A stretch of 64,000 nt of DNA from JAEWWD01 sp964440115 (GTDB taxonomy: Bacteria > Bacillota > Clostridia > Christensenellales > CAG-138): positions 372,001 to 436,000 of the forward strand of contig CAYTPV010000001.1 in NCBI GenBank assembly GCA_964440115.1. Reading direction: 5' to 3'. This document shows positions 1 through 8,571 of this stretch, piece after piece. The translations under genes were made by a program, and so were the position numbers. Every line of letters starts with the position of its first letter. Position 1 is the stretch's first letter. The notes under the pieces are model-generated. The model saw only the letters and a list, made by a program, of their open reading frames with translations, was not told the DNA's origin and ran no database searches.

Positions 1-902
1 GGGTGCAGCTCGCAGGTATCGCTGATATCCAAATAATGCTTTTCACCGGAAAGCGTGTTTTGCGCCAGCAGGATACGTCCATCCGGTTGTTTGTGCATGT
101 GTTCGATCATCTCGCTTTTCCCGCTGCCGCTCGCACCCTCGTGCAATATGATAAAGCTGTTGTCATACGGTGTAACCACTTTTACCGTGGAACCGTGCAG
201 CGTCACCCAGCCCTCTTTTTCCCCGATGTTGAGCAGCACACCGTAAATGCCCTTTTTCGCACTGGGTCCCGGATAAAGGTTGAAAGAAAACACTTCATGC
301 ATTTCCGGAAGGCGGTTATGCACGACAACCTGCTTTTTATCAAAGTGCGTATGCCGGAACGGCGGCGCAACATAAACGACGGCCTTGGGTGCAAACCCCT
401 CCGGAATTTCAGACGCAGGAATAAACCCCTGCAAGTCCGCCAATGCTCCTGCGAAAAACGCTGCGTTCTTCGGCCCGATCAACATCGCCGCATATTGCAA
501 GCCTTCGCCGCCGGCGAGGAAGGGAAGCATCATCAGTTCCTGATCCGCGAGCCATTCAAACACCTGCTTGCGCAGCGGAGCAAAATCAGAGCCAAACCTG
601 TCTTTATACAGAGGCTTGTCGGTAGCCCCATCGTCCGCGATGACCATGCAGTCCGGATCGCGCCTGCGCATATAGATATCGCTGTAGTTGACAGCAAGGC
701 CGTTGCTGCATTTGGTGACTTCGGCTTCCACAATCAGACCTTCACCGGGAACATCATATGTCACTTCAAACGTTCCCTGTGCATTGCCTCCCATTGCCAT
801 ATCCAGCAGTTCCTGCCTGGTTTCAGGAATAAATACTTCCCTGCCGTAAAACAGTTCTGCAAGTTCCATTGGGAGCTGAATTTTCTCATGGCTAAGCTTC
901 AC
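1..902 (-). CDS. DUF4914 family P-loop protein (C-terminal part beyond window edge)
   Basis: The gene starts at a GTG (902) seven bases after AGGAGG and runs off the left edge, leaving about 300 N-terminal residues. The translation has stretches I associate with DUF4914 proteins (about 630 aa): RRRDPDCMVIADDG, ADLQGFIPASEIP, PPFRHTHFDKKQVVVHNRLP and LYPGPSAKKGIYGVLLN. Near residue 265 is a Walker A-like loop, EGASGSGKSEM, resembling the nucleotide loop of HPr kinase/PEP carboxykinase-type folds. This suggests a nucleotide-binding enzyme, but the family has no established function that I know of. It has its own start signal and follows a terminator, so it is probably transcribed separately from the MpsC-like gene upstream. 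The family call is fairly sure; the function is not. Confidence 0.75.
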   Translation of the reverse strand, partial: MKLSHEKIQLPMELAELFYGREVFIPETRQELLDMAMGGNAQGTFEVTYDVPGEGLIVEAEVTKCSNGLAVNYSDIYMRRRDPDCMVIADDGATDKPLYKDRFGSDFAPLRKQVFEWLADQELMMLPFLAGGEGLQYAAMLIGPKNAAFFAGALADLQGFIPASEIPEGFAPKAVVYVAPPFRHTHFDKKQVVVHNRLPEMHEVFSFNLYPGPSAKKGIYGVLLNIGEKEGWVTLHGSTVKVVTPYDNSFIILHEGASGSGKSEMIEHMHKQPDGRILLAQNTLSGEKHYLDISDTCELH

Positions 903-930
903 AATCGTACCTCCTGCTAAAAAATTTGAA

Positions 931-981
931 ATATAAAAGCCAACACCTGAAAGCTCAAAACTGAGCTTATCAGGTATTGGC
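931..981 (-). terminator. Rho-independent terminator after the MpsC-like gene
   Basis: Long inverted repeat (GCCAAYACCTGA with AGCTC arms, about 17 pairs with small bulges), followed on the minus strand by a T-rich run (TTTTATAT). It lies between the MpsC-like gene and the DUF4914 gene. Confidence 0.75.
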
Positions 982-1023
982 TTATTGCCCGACTGGTTAA
1001 AGTAACCCTTCTGCGATCTGCCT

Positions 1024-1389
1024 CTACCTAGTACATAAGCGTTCTTCCAGATTATCGCCCAACGTGATGAGAACGATTTTCTCACCGCTCTTTGTGCTTA
1101 CGTCGGAATGAATGCTCATAATTTCCGTATTCAGTATGGGAGTAATCATGGCTTCAATTTCCTTAATGGCTCCCTCAAACAGCGACGCCCTGAGCTTTTT
1201 AATAAGCTCCACGCCCTGCGCGGTTTGTGCAAGTTTCCGTTCCGAGGGGCTTAAGAAACCAAGCATTCGGACAATCACCATATCCTGCAGGATATACGTT
1301 TTGATTTGCTTGGGCCCCCTGCCCATGTACTCGATTTCAAACTTGCTGAAGGCCTCGCTGATTTTCGCTTCCACCTGGCCTTTGCTCAT
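1024..1389 (-). CDS. DUF2294/MpsC-like domain protein
   Basis: A 121-residue protein whose sequence (MSKGQVEAKISEAFSKFEIEY near the start, GRGPKQIKTYILQDMVIVRM, a long central helix, then a SIHSDVSTKSGEKIVLITL strand region) matches the DUF2294 family, now named MpsC after the third gene of the staphylococcal MpsABC membrane-potential system. The domain is cytosolic and its biochemical role is unclear. The start is preceded by AAAGGA at a normal distance. It stands alone here, with no MpsA or MpsB nearby, under a near-consensus promoter. Its stand-alone position suggests a role other than as an Mps complex subunit. Confidence 0.7.
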   Translation of the reverse strand: MSKGQVEAKISEAFSKFEIEYMGRGPKQIKTYILQDMVIVRMLGFLSPSERKLAQTAQGVELIKKLRASLFEGAIKEIEAMITPILNTEIMSIHSDVSTKSGEKIVLITLGDNLEERLCTR

Positions 1390-1430
1390 TACGGATTTCC
1401 TTTCTTGAGCCTAAATATCCCCCGATACCG

Positions 1431-1459
1431 ATCATAGCAAATCATCATATATATGTCAA
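1431..1459 (-). promoter_or_regulatory. Sigma-A type promoter of the MpsC-like gene
   Basis: On the minus strand: TTGACA (1459-1454), 17-base spacer, TATGAT (1436-1431). The distance to the start codon is about 40 bases. It faces away from the GGDEF gene's promoter in the same intergenic region. Confidence 0.75.
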
Positions 1460-1491
1460 TGTATTCATGATAAATATTTTTGATCTATATA

Positions 1492-1520
1492 TTGACATCA
1501 GAATTACACTGCTATATGTT
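1492..1520 (+). promoter_or_regulatory. Probable promoter of the GGDEF gene
   Basis: TTGACA at 1492-1497, then 17 bases, then TATGTT (1515-1520), a weak -10. The two divergent -35 hexamers are embedded in matching TATATTGACAT-like sequence, so the intergenic region has partial dyad symmetry that could be an operator. Confidence 0.45.
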
Positions 1521-1555
1521 TGATATGAAAGGCTACATACGGAAGGCGTGTTAAT

Positions 1556-2170
1556 ATGAATAAGCTGGTTCTAAGAGATTTTTTAACCGATAAAATCGAT
1601 GATTTGATTGAACAGGATGAAATGCCCTTCAGCGTTGCTGTTGCGGATATCGACAACATGAGCGATATCAATGCTGCTCACGGCGAAGAGATCGGCGGGC
1701 AGGTAATCGCCAAAGTCGTATCCATACTGCGGCAGAATTTATCCGATGAGGATTTTATTACGCTTTCCGGCGACGAATTCACCATACTGCTCAGAAACAA
1801 AGGAGCTGAGCGCAGCTTCATGTATATGGAGGAAATCCGAAAATACCTGTCGTCCAACAATTTTCAGTTCGGCGAAGAGAATGCAAGGAACATCCATATT
1901 ACAGTCAGCTGCGGGATCGCAAGCTATCCGCGGGACGCAAAGAACACCGTGGAACTTCTGCGTATGGCGGACAGCTCGATGTACCGCGCGAAAAAGCTGG
2001 GAAAAAACGCAGTATGTCTTTCAGAGCCGGACAGCCTCGTATTAAAATCCTGTCATTTTACCAAAACGCAGGTGGAGCGTTTGGCGGTACTCTCAAAAGA
2101 ACTGGAACGAACGGAAGCGTTCCTGATGCGCGAGGCCATAGACGATCTTCTTAAAAAGTACAAGCAATAA
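1556..2170 (+). CDS. GGDEF domain protein with C-terminal ribbon-helix-helix-like tail
   Basis: A 204-aa soluble protein. Residues 22-157 are a GGDEF domain: metal-binding DIDNMSDIN (31-39), signature S71-G72-D73-E74-F75 (first glycine replaced by serine), the SCGIASYP strand (118-125) and RAKKLGKN near the end. No RxxD inhibitory site precedes the signature. Residues 167-204 (FTKTQVERLAVLS then FLMREAIDDLLKKY) have the strand-helix-helix pattern of a CopG/Arc ribbon-helix-helix domain. There is no transmembrane or classical sensor domain. It may be a diguanylate cyclase or a degenerate nucleotide-binding domain coupled to DNA binding. The GGDEF call is firm; the RHH call is by pattern only. 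Confidence 0.85.
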   Translation: MNKLVLRDFLTDKIDDLIEQDEMPFSVAVADIDNMSDINAAHGEEIGGQVIAKVVSILRQNLSDEDFITLSGDEFTILLRNKGAERSFMYMEEIRKYLSSNNFQFGEENARNIHITVSCGIASYPRDAKNTVELLRMADSSMYRAKKLGKNAVCLSEPDSLVLKSCHFTKTQVERLAVLSKELERTEAFLMREAIDDLLKKYKQ

Positions 2171-2178
2171 GCAGTTGC

Positions 2179-3549
2179 CTATTCTGTTGCTGTTCCCCCT
2201 GCAATACTCGAACCCTGTTGCGCGGGAAATACTTGGGTGAACCGCAGCAGCGCGGCCTCCCATCCTTCCTTATCAATCTCCGTCAAATCGTCGCCGCGTC
2301 TTTCACGCAGCACCTGTACAAGCAAGGAAAGCTCCGCTTCACTGAGCAGTGCGAACGCCTGTTCAAATTCACTTTCTTTAAAGCACTCCGGAATGATTTC
2401 TATATAGTCGCGCAGGCTGTGCACATGACGCCTGAGCATTGCTAGCTTGTCGGTTGTATACCTGCAGGAGCGCATTTCGCTGATCAAAGCGCGCAGATCC
2501 TCGTCCGCCATGGGCGGATTATCCTGATATCGCGCATCCGTTTCAAAGCGTTCTTCCCTGAATGAAGGAAAGAGCCCTTTCAAGTCGTTCTGCCTGATCT
2601 GCAGCTCTATGCGGCCGCAGAGCTCGCGTTGCGCGAAAAGCAAATAGTCGCGCATTTCGCTGTCCAATTCTATATTCACGTTCTTACACATACGCATGGT
2701 TGCTTCTTCCATAAGCGTCTCAAGCTCACGCGCTGAACGGTCCTGCAATAGATGCAGCAGGGCATCCCTTTCGCCATCGCGGATATTGAGCTTCCTGCAA
2801 TCCTGCTCAAGCAGCGCCAATCCCACGGCGTTAACAAACACAGGCTCAAACAGATTGATGAGCTGCTCTACGGGGTCCACACAGTACCCTTCGAGCAGGC
2901 GGTATACCGTATTCGGTTCAAATGCCGAAACAAGCCTGTTTTCCAACAACAGGCGGCGCAGGTATTCGTTGATGTATTCTACGCCCTCAAGCTCTTCCAC
3001 CGAGCAAAATAATTGATAATCGATATCGCAGGTGATGTCATGCGCAAAAAAGTCCGCGTCGTACCTTTTGAAGAACATTGGCAGGGCTTTATGAACGGTA
3101 TCCAAAAACGCGCGGTTGTTCGTGGGCGCGGCGCAACGCAGCAACTCATCGAGCATCGCCCGCCCTTCGAGCACTTTCTTTTTAACCTCGCCTTTTCCCA
3201 ATTCAAACAGAGCCGCAATACCTTCCGTACGCAGTCGAATCGCCGCCTGCCGCAAACCTGGGCATTTGCGCAGTTCCAACCCAATGCTAAAGCATACGGA
3301 ATGCAAAAGCCCCTGCGCGGTTTCAACGGGAACAGAGCTGCTGTCTCCCATGGTGAACCTTGAAGTCCGCTTTCCCAACAGCGCCCACAGTTCGCACTGC
3401 AAATCCAATAGGGACTGTTCCGTCAGAATGCCCTGCGCCGCCCCTTCCTGCATGGCGGCATATACAAGTTGGGCAGTGGCAATCGATTTCCCCTGCTCCG
3501 TTTCGGGAAGCATCAGAGCGTCGGTCGCATCCCCTGTCCACAGGTTCAT
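2179..3549 (-). CDS. DUF6179 family protein
   Basis: About 456 aa, soluble, mostly helical and rich in Leu/Arg/Glu, with no signal peptide or membrane segment. It resembles the Clostridia family DUF6179, which in my recollection sits beside DUF6323, as it does here. I chose the ATG at 3549 (MNLWTGD). It overlaps the TGA of the upstream gene as ATGA and follows GGAGGAGGA, so an earlier in-frame start would only translate the ribosome-binding site. The overlap implies translational coupling. The gene ends 8 bases from the convergent GGDEF gene, with no hairpin seen between them. Function is unknown. Confidence 0.6.
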   Translation of the reverse strand: MNLWTGDATDALMLPETEQGKSIATAQLVYAAMQEGAAQGILTEQSLLDLQCELWALLGKRTSRFTMGDSSSVPVETAQGLLHSVCFSIGLELRKCPGLRQAAIRLRTEGIAALFELGKGEVKKKVLEGRAMLDELLRCAAPTNNRAFLDTVHKALPMFFKRYDADFFAHDITCDIDYQLFCSVEELEGVEYINEYLRRLLLENRLVSAFEPNTVYRLLEGYCVDPVEQLINLFEPVFVNAVGLALLEQDCRKLNIRDGERDALLHLLQDRSARELETLMEEATMRMCKNVNIELDSEMRDYLLFAQRELCGRIELQIRQNDLKGLFPSFREERFETDARYQDNPPMADEDLRALISEMRSCRYTTDKLAMLRRHVHSLRDYIEIIPECFKESEFEQAFALLSEAELSLLVQVLRERRGDDLTEIDKEGWEAALLRFTQVFPAQQGSSIAGGTATE

Positions 3550-3998
3550 TCGTCGTCGTCCTCCTCCCATGAAAGGCCGTATCTTGCGCTACGGCATAGG
3601 TCTTCCAAAGAAGAGCCGCATAAATATTCGAGGGAGCCTTCGCAGTCGCCGTCAAAATGCCGCTTCATATAACCGATCAGTTCGTCGTCGGGTATTTGGT
3701 CCAGTGATTCGTTTTTGAAGTAATAGAATGCGTCCTGCAGCGCAAGCAACGTTTGCGTATAGCTATCCTGCATGACATACGGGGAATCGCAGAACTCAAA
3801 TATGAGTTTCTTGAGTATACCTTCGCCGAATTCTATTCTCCCCGTCTCGCGAAGCGCTTCCATTCGCTTCTCAAGCAGGGTTTTTGCCTGTTCGTCCGAA
3901 AGATACAGGCCAAATCTCACGGTGAACTCGTTGCAAGCGGTGAGCTCCGCAGCGGCGCGCAGGCTTTGCTGTTCGAGCAGCGCAAGAAATCCGTCCAT
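3546..3998 (-). CDS. DUF6323 family protein
   Basis: About 150 aa. It contains ACNEFTVRFGLYLSDEQA, GRIEFGEGILKKLIFEFCDS, ALQDAFYYFKNESLDQIPDD and KRHFDGDCEGSLEYL, which I recognise as the DUF6323 pattern. It is soluble and probably helical, with an acidic tail (WEEDDDE). I prefer the ATG at 3998, which lies 9 bases after AAAAAGGGG; an ATG at 4007 is in frame but abuts that motif. It is the first gene of a two-gene unit with the DUF6179 gene (4-base overlap). Function is unknown; the fixed pairing suggests the two products act together. Confidence 0.65.
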   Translation of the reverse strand: MDGFLALLEQQSLRAAAELTACNEFTVRFGLYLSDEQAKTLLEKRMEALRETGRIEFGEGILKKLIFEFCDSPYVMQDSYTQTLLALQDAFYYFKNESLDQIPDDELIGYMKRHFDGDCEGSLEYLCGSSLEDLCRSARYGLSWEEDDDE

Positions 3999-4140
3999 GC
4001 AAAACATCCCCTTTTTCGTCTCATGATCGTCTTATACATGCTGCGCATCTATTCGTTCTACCATCATACGCACGTGGCGAACAAAGAACCAGTCTTGATT
4101 TTTCTCCCATTTTGTGGTATAGTACAAGTACAAAATAAAG

Positions 4141-4170
4141 AAAAAAGCGCCGGATTCATCCGGCGCTTTT
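4141..4170 (-). terminator. Terminator after the MBL nuclease gene
   Basis: Perfect stem AGCGCCGGAT / ATCCGGCGCT with loop GA, followed on the minus strand by six T. It ends the MBL gene's transcript 17 bases after its stop. Confidence 0.9.
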
Positions 4171-4186
4171 AGTATGACTATCAAAT

Positions 4187-5800
4187 TTAAATCAAAGCGT
4201 CCCATTTTTCCGCGAGGGAACGGACATCCGCCTCCAACAGCGAAAGCTTGAGTTCCATATCCGGCGACCGGCGCGCACCGCTGCGGGCGAATATGGCCTG
4301 CAGCCGCTCGAGCTGCTGCTGGATCTGATACCCTCTCGCTTTGGTCTGGATATCCACGACCTTCTGCGTAGGCATTGCGGGCTGCGCCTGCCCCTCGGCG
4401 ATATCGTACACATCGCCCATCGAAGGCACCATCGTGGAGTACCCAAGATCCGTCAAACTCTGCGCAAGCGCGTAAAGCGACTCTTCTTCGCCGTGCACCA
4501 GGAACACGCGTTTGGGCTTGGGCGTCATGCCTTTTGCCCAATCGATGAGTTCGTCCTTGCCAGCATGGCCGGAAAAGCCCTCGATTTTAGTAATTGCCGC
4601 GTTGACGCGTACATCCTCGCCAAATAGCTTCACATGCTTCGCGCCTTCGAGCAGCGCACGCCCCAGCGTACCCTCCGCCTGATACCCGACAAACAGTATG
4701 GTGCTGTCCGCCCGATACAGATTGTGTTTGAGATGGTGGCGGATGCGCCCCGCATCACACATACCGGAGGCGGAGATGATAATCTTACTGCCCGGCAGAT
4801 CGTTGATCATACGGGATTCTTCTGCAGTCTGGGCTACGCGCAGTGTGGGGAAATCGAAAGGAGAGCCGTCCTTCGCCATTTCCAGCGCTTCCGCATCGAA
4901 ATAATCCTTTGCGCAGTGCTCGTATACCTTCGTAGCCTCAATGCCAAGCGGGCTGTCGATGTAAACCGGAACGCTCTCAAGTCCGTGCACGATGCCCCTT
5001 TTGAGCAGACGTTTGAAGTAATAGAGCAATTCCTGTGTCCGGCCCACGGCAAATGAAGGTATGACAAGATTGCCGCCGCGTGCAAGCGCCGTGCGGATGG
5101 CATCGGCGAGTTCGCGCTCTTTATCGGTGTCCTCGCTGATCTCATGATTGCGATCACCGTATGTGCCTTCCATTATGAGATAATCCGCCGAATCAATATC
5201 CTCCGGGTCGTTGAGTATGGGCCTGTCGTCTCGCCCTACATCGCCCGAGAACACAAATTTGGTGGTCTTCCCGTTCTCTTCCGCCCATATCTCCGCCGCG
5301 GCAGAACCTAAGAGATGCCCGATATCGCGAAGCCTTACGCGCACGTTCGGGAACAGCTGTATCATTTCTTCGTAATCAACGCCGTGATACAGCTTGAGCG
5401 TATTCTGTACATCCTCCAGATTGTACAGCGGCTCGACGGGCTGTTTGCCCGCACGAAGATTTTTGCGCGTCTGCCATTCGGCTTCCTGCATCTGTATGTG
5501 CGCGCTGTCCGGCAGCATGATGGTGGAAAGCTCTGCTGTCGCTTCCGTACACAGTATTGTGCCTGTGAAGCCCCGCTTGACCAGCAGCGGCAGCAACCCG
5601 CTATGGTCGATATGCGCATGCGTAAGCACCACCGCGCCTATTTCAGAAGGCTGAAATGGGAACGACGCTTCGCCGTATACGCCTTTTGCATCCGCGCCCT
5701 GGCGCATGCCGCAATCCACGAGCAGCTTGCCGCCCGCAAACGACAGCATGTGGCAGGACCCCGTCACCGAACGGGCTGCGCCAAAAAACTCCAGCTTCAT
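4187..5800 (-). CDS. Metallo-beta-lactamase/beta-CASP/RMMBL ribonuclease-like protein
   Basis: 537 aa. It starts with an MBL fold: the THAHIDHSGLLP motif (H61, H63, D65, H66), a later zinc histidine in DIGHLLGSA, and the aspartate of VFSGDVGRDD. A beta-CASP domain follows (GRTQELLYYFKRL, then SGMCDAGRIRHHLKHN), then the RMMBL segment (EGFSGHAGKDELIDW) with its terminal histidine in VFLVHGEEES. This is the CPSF73/YSH1-like family, probably an RNA endo- or exonuclease. It has about 70 extra C-terminal residues with coiled-coil character (RGYQIQQQLERLQAIF, then LSLLEADVRSLAEKW). The start has AAGGAG at good spacing. It appears monocistronic. Substrate unknown. Confidence 0.9.
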   Translation of the reverse strand: MKLEFFGAARSVTGSCHMLSFAGGKLLVDCGMRQGADAKGVYGEASFPFQPSEIGAVVLTHAHIDHSGLLPLLVKRGFTGTILCTEATAELSTIMLPDSAHIQMQEAEWQTRKNLRAGKQPVEPLYNLEDVQNTLKLYHGVDYEEMIQLFPNVRVRLRDIGHLLGSAAAEIWAEENGKTTKFVFSGDVGRDDRPILNDPEDIDSADYLIMEGTYGDRNHEISEDTDKERELADAIRTALARGGNLVIPSFAVGRTQELLYYFKRLLKRGIVHGLESVPVYIDSPLGIEATKVYEHCAKDYFDAEALEMAKDGSPFDFPTLRVAQTAEESRMINDLPGSKIIISASGMCDAGRIRHHLKHNLYRADSTILFVGYQAEGTLGRALLEGAKHVKLFGEDVRVNAAITKIEGFSGHAGKDELIDWAKGMTPKPKRVFLVHGEEESLYALAQSLTDLGYSTMVPSMGDVYDIAEGQAQPAMPTQKVVDIQTKARGYQIQQQLERLQAIFARSGARRSPDMELKLSLLEADVRSLAEKWDALI

Positions 5801-5871
5801 GCAATTACTCCTTTGTTGTTGATGCCTATAATAGGCAATGATTATGATACCTTGATCTCAAACCGTACTGT

Positions 5872-6762
5872 TTATACTTTAATTTCGGACCGCGCACTGC
5901 AGAAATACGCCAGCGACAGCGTGCCCGGGCCGGAATGGCTTCCAATCGTCGGCCCTACGGGGTGAATGCGCACCTCTTTGGGATGAACGGTTTCCTCGAG
6001 CAATGCCTTAAGCACAAGCGCATCTTCCATGCAATCGGCCTGGCTGATGATGAGGCTCTGTTCCTCCGGCTTGTCGATGGTCTGCGCGCATTTTTCAGCA
6101 AGGAATTTGATGGCGCGTTTGCGGCCCTTTATTTTTTCAAACGGCACCAGTTTCCCCTCGGGGCTGATATACAGAACTGGCTTAATTTCCAGCACAGATC
6201 CGAAGAATGCCGCAGCGCCGGAAACCCGACCGCCGCGCCGCAAATATTCAAGGCTGTCCACCGTAAAGAGCGCTATGGAGCGCTGCTTGTTCTCTTCCAC
6301 CCACGCCTGGATTTCATCCAGCGTACGTCCCTCTTCCTGCATACGGGTGGCTTCTTCCACCAACAGTGCAAGGGGTGCTGAAATGGCAAGCGTATCGACA
6401 AGCTCAATCCTTCGACCGGGATATTTTTCCATCAATTCCTGCGCGGCAATACGCTCGCAGTCAAATGTTCCCGAAAGTGCAGAAGAAAAGCCAATGTGCA
6501 ATATATCCTTGCCCTCTTTCAGATAAGGCTCAAAATATTCGGCTGCCTCGTTGGGGTTGCGCTGCGCGGTAACGACAGTCGCCCCTGCGCGCATGGTGTT
6601 ATAAAACCCTATGATATCCGTTTCGCGACCAAGATCGTAATAATATTCCACGTCATTGACGGTATATGGCATGCGCAGTACGCCTATGCCGGTTCTATCC
6701 TCCCACGCATAGGGTATCTCAGAATTGGATTCTGTCGTGATCACAAAGCTCGTATCCTTCAT
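5872..6762 (-). CDS. DegV family protein (fatty-acid-binding, FakB-like)
   Basis: 296 aa, full length for DegV. It shows the N-terminal ITTESNSEIP segment, GFSSALSGTFD, VDTLAISAPLALLVEEA, SLEYLRRGGRVSGAAAFFGSVLEIKPVL and the final HPVGPTIGSHSGPGTLSLAYF, all typical of the family. DegV/FakB proteins bind a fatty acid and present it to the FakA kinase; no fakA is present here. The start follows AAGGAG by 9 bases. It lies 60 bases downstream of a second DegV gene in the same direction, so the two are probably one transcript. The tail keeps G-S-H-x-G-P-G, the usual head-group pocket. Confidence 0.9.
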   Translation of the reverse strand: MKDTSFVITTESNSEIPYAWEDRTGIGVLRMPYTVNDVEYYYDLGRETDIIGFYNTMRAGATVVTAQRNPNEAAEYFEPYLKEGKDILHIGFSSALSGTFDCERIAAQELMEKYPGRRIELVDTLAISAPLALLVEEATRMQEEGRTLDEIQAWVEENKQRSIALFTVDSLEYLRRGGRVSGAAAFFGSVLEIKPVLYISPEGKLVPFEKIKGRKRAIKFLAEKCAQTIDKPEEQSLIISQADCMEDALVLKALLEETVHPKEVRIHPVGPTIGSHSGPGTLSLAYFCSARSEIKV

Positions 6763-6822
6763 TTCGGTTTGCTCCTTCTCCTGATTTATACTGGCATACC
6801 CCCTGCCGGCCGGGAGTTCCTA

Positions 6823-7698
6823 TTATTCCCGAGGACTGCCAAAAAACGCGACGCCGACAGCGCCCGGCCCCGCATAGCAGCCCGTGATAGGTCCCATCGG
6901 CAGTATGGAAGCGTCGGCACAGCCGACCTCCGTACAAAGTATTTCCTTAAGCTGAGCGGCCAAATCCGGCGCGTCGGCATGCGTAATCGCGACGATCTGG
7001 TTGTTAAGCGCATATCCCATGCGGCGTACGCTTTCCGCCATACTGTTCAGAGCTTCCGGATCATCCTTCGCCCTGCCTTCTACGGCAGGCCTGCCAGCCG
7101 CATCCATACGCAGCACGGTTTTGCGGCCGAGAAGCTCGCCCATTGCGCCGCCCTGATACATCCCCGACTCGCGCAGCCATTTCAGATCCGCGGGCAGCAG
7201 CAGCGCATTGACATATGTGCGGTTGTTCACCACCCAGGACGCAACTTCATTGAGGCTCTTGCCTTCCCTGCGCATAAAGGCTGCTTCAAACACCAGCATC
7301 CCCTGCGCGACTGCACAGCATGTACTATCCGCTACGACTATCCTGCGCAAAGGGTAGCGCGCTACAAGTTCTTCTCGCGCATGCTGCGCAGCAAGGAATG
7401 TTTTGCTCAAATGCCTGGATATGCAGATGGCGAGCACATCCCGCCCCTGTATGAGATGCGGTTCCCACAGCGCGCGAAACGCTTCGGGCAGCACGGGTAT
7501 TGTGCCCACCTGTGCGCCGTTGCGCATAGCGAAATAGAAAGCGGATAAATCCGTTTCCCGACCCAGATCATATGCGTAAGCAGCCCCATTCATTTTATAA
7601 TGCAGATGCGCGATTTCGACCTGCTGCTGCTTTGCGGTTCCCCACGGCATGTCCGCGCCGGTATCCGTGCAGATAACAAATGTATTTTCGGGATTCAT
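6823..7698 (-). CDS. DegV family protein, second copy
   Basis: 291 aa from the ATG at 7698, which follows AGGGGT; more upstream in-frame codons lack a ribosome-binding site. Typical features are ICTDTGADMP, CISRHLSKTFLAAQ, VADSTCCAVAQGMLVFEAA, LKWLRESGMYQGGAMGELLGRKTVL and LPMGPITGCYAGPGAVGVAFF. The neighbouring copy has G-S-H in the last motif where this one has G-C-Y, so the lipid pockets may differ. DegV copies commonly occur in multiples and divide fatty-acid types between them. The pair is probably co-transcribed. Confidence 0.88.
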   Translation of the reverse strand: MNPENTFVICTDTGADMPWGTAKQQQVEIAHLHYKMNGAAYAYDLGRETDLSAFYFAMRNGAQVGTIPVLPEAFRALWEPHLIQGRDVLAICISRHLSKTFLAAQHAREELVARYPLRRIVVADSTCCAVAQGMLVFEAAFMRREGKSLNEVASWVVNNRTYVNALLLPADLKWLRESGMYQGGAMGELLGRKTVLRMDAAGRPAVEGRAKDDPEALNSMAESVRRMGYALNNQIVAITHADAPDLAAQLKEILCTEVGCADASILPMGPITGCYAGPGAVGVAFFGSPRE

Positions 7699-7788
7699 AA
7701 ACGTACCCCTTGGTGGTGCTGATGCAACCATTATAGCGTATATATGGCAACACACGCAAATGGAATAGGGATTTGTGCAAACGCAAGC

Positions 7789-7818
7789 AAAAAGCAGAAT
7801 GCGCCGCACTCTGCTTTT
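7789..7818 (-). terminator. Terminator of the amino-acid ABC transporter operon
   Basis: Stem AAAAGCAGAGTGC / GCATTCTGCTTTTT on the minus strand (one G-T pair), closing loop GGC and a T run. It lies 28 bases after the ATPase stop. Confidence 0.8.
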
Positions 7819-7845
7819 ATAGATATCTCATGCGAATATCTGGTT

Positions 7846-8571
7846 TCAATAAAGTACTTTTGAAAGAAAGTCCTGCAGCCTCGGGTGCTGGGGATTGCCA
7901 AAGAACGTCTGCGGCGCGTTTTCTTCGAGCACCAGACCGCCATCCATAAACAGGCAGCGCGTCGCTACTTCCTTCGCAAAGCCCATCTCATGCGTAACCA
8001 CCACCATGGTCATGCCTTCATGGGCAAGCTCTTTCATGACTTCGAGAACCTCGCCCACCATTTCCGGGTCGAGCGCTGAAGTCGGCTCATCAAAAAGCAT
8101 GACGTCGGGATTCATGGCAAGCGCGCGCACGATGGCCACGCGCTGCTGCTGCCCGCCGGAAAGCTGGTTCGGGTAAGAATCCGCTTTCTCGGTAAGACCA
8201 ATGCGCTGCAGCAGACGGGTAGCGTTATCGTTGGCTTCCTCCTGCTCCATCAGTTTGAGTTTCACCGGCGCAAGCGTGATGTTTTCGCGTATCGTCTTAT
8301 GCGGGAACAGATTGAACTGCTGGAATACCATCCCCATTTTCTGGCGCAGCCTATCAACGTCGCACTTGCCGTCGTTTATCCTCTGCCCCTCAAACCATAC
8401 CTCGCCCTTTGTAGGCATTTCCAGCAGGTTCAGGCAGCGCAGGAACGTGCTCTTGCCGCAGCCGGACGGCCCGACAATGACCACCTTTTCGCCTTTTTCA
8501 ATATGCTGGTTTACGCCGTTGAGCGCCTTGACCGGCCCAAAGTGTTTATGCAGATCTTTAACGGTGATCAC
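7846..8571 (-). CDS. Polar amino-acid ABC transporter ATP-binding protein (GlnQ-like)
   Basis: 241 aa, one ABC domain: Walker A GPSGCGKST near residue 35, Q-loop FQQFNLFPH, signature LSGGQQQR, Walker B VMLFDEPTSALD, and H-loop VVTHEMGFA. High similarity to GlnQ/ArtM-type ATPases. It starts with GTG at 8571 after AAAGGAGG, which lies inside the permease gene; the two genes overlap by 14 bases. It works with the permease and the lipoprotein encoded just upstream to import a polar amino acid. The exact substrate cannot be told from sequence. Confidence 0.92.
   Translation of the reverse strand: MITVKDLHKHFGPVKALNGVNQHIEKGEKVVIVGPSGCGKSTFLRCLNLLEMPTKGEVWFEGQRINDGKCDVDRLRQKMGMVFQQFNLFPHKTIRENITLAPVKLKLMEQEEANDNATRLLQRIGLTEKADSYPNQLSGGQQQRVAIVRALAMNPDVMLFDEPTSALDPEMVGEVLEVMKELAHEGMTMVVVTHEMGFAKEVATRCLFMDGGLVLEENAPQTFFGNPQHPRLQDFLSKVLY

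Noticed and set aside
3..920. A 305-codon plus-strand reading frame
   Set aside because: It is antisense to the DUF4914 gene, which has family motifs and a ribosome-binding site; the plus-strand frame has neither.
4032..4541. A separate 169-codon minus-strand gene after the MBL gene
   Set aside because: It overlaps the C terminus of the MBL nuclease in another frame and runs through its terminator.
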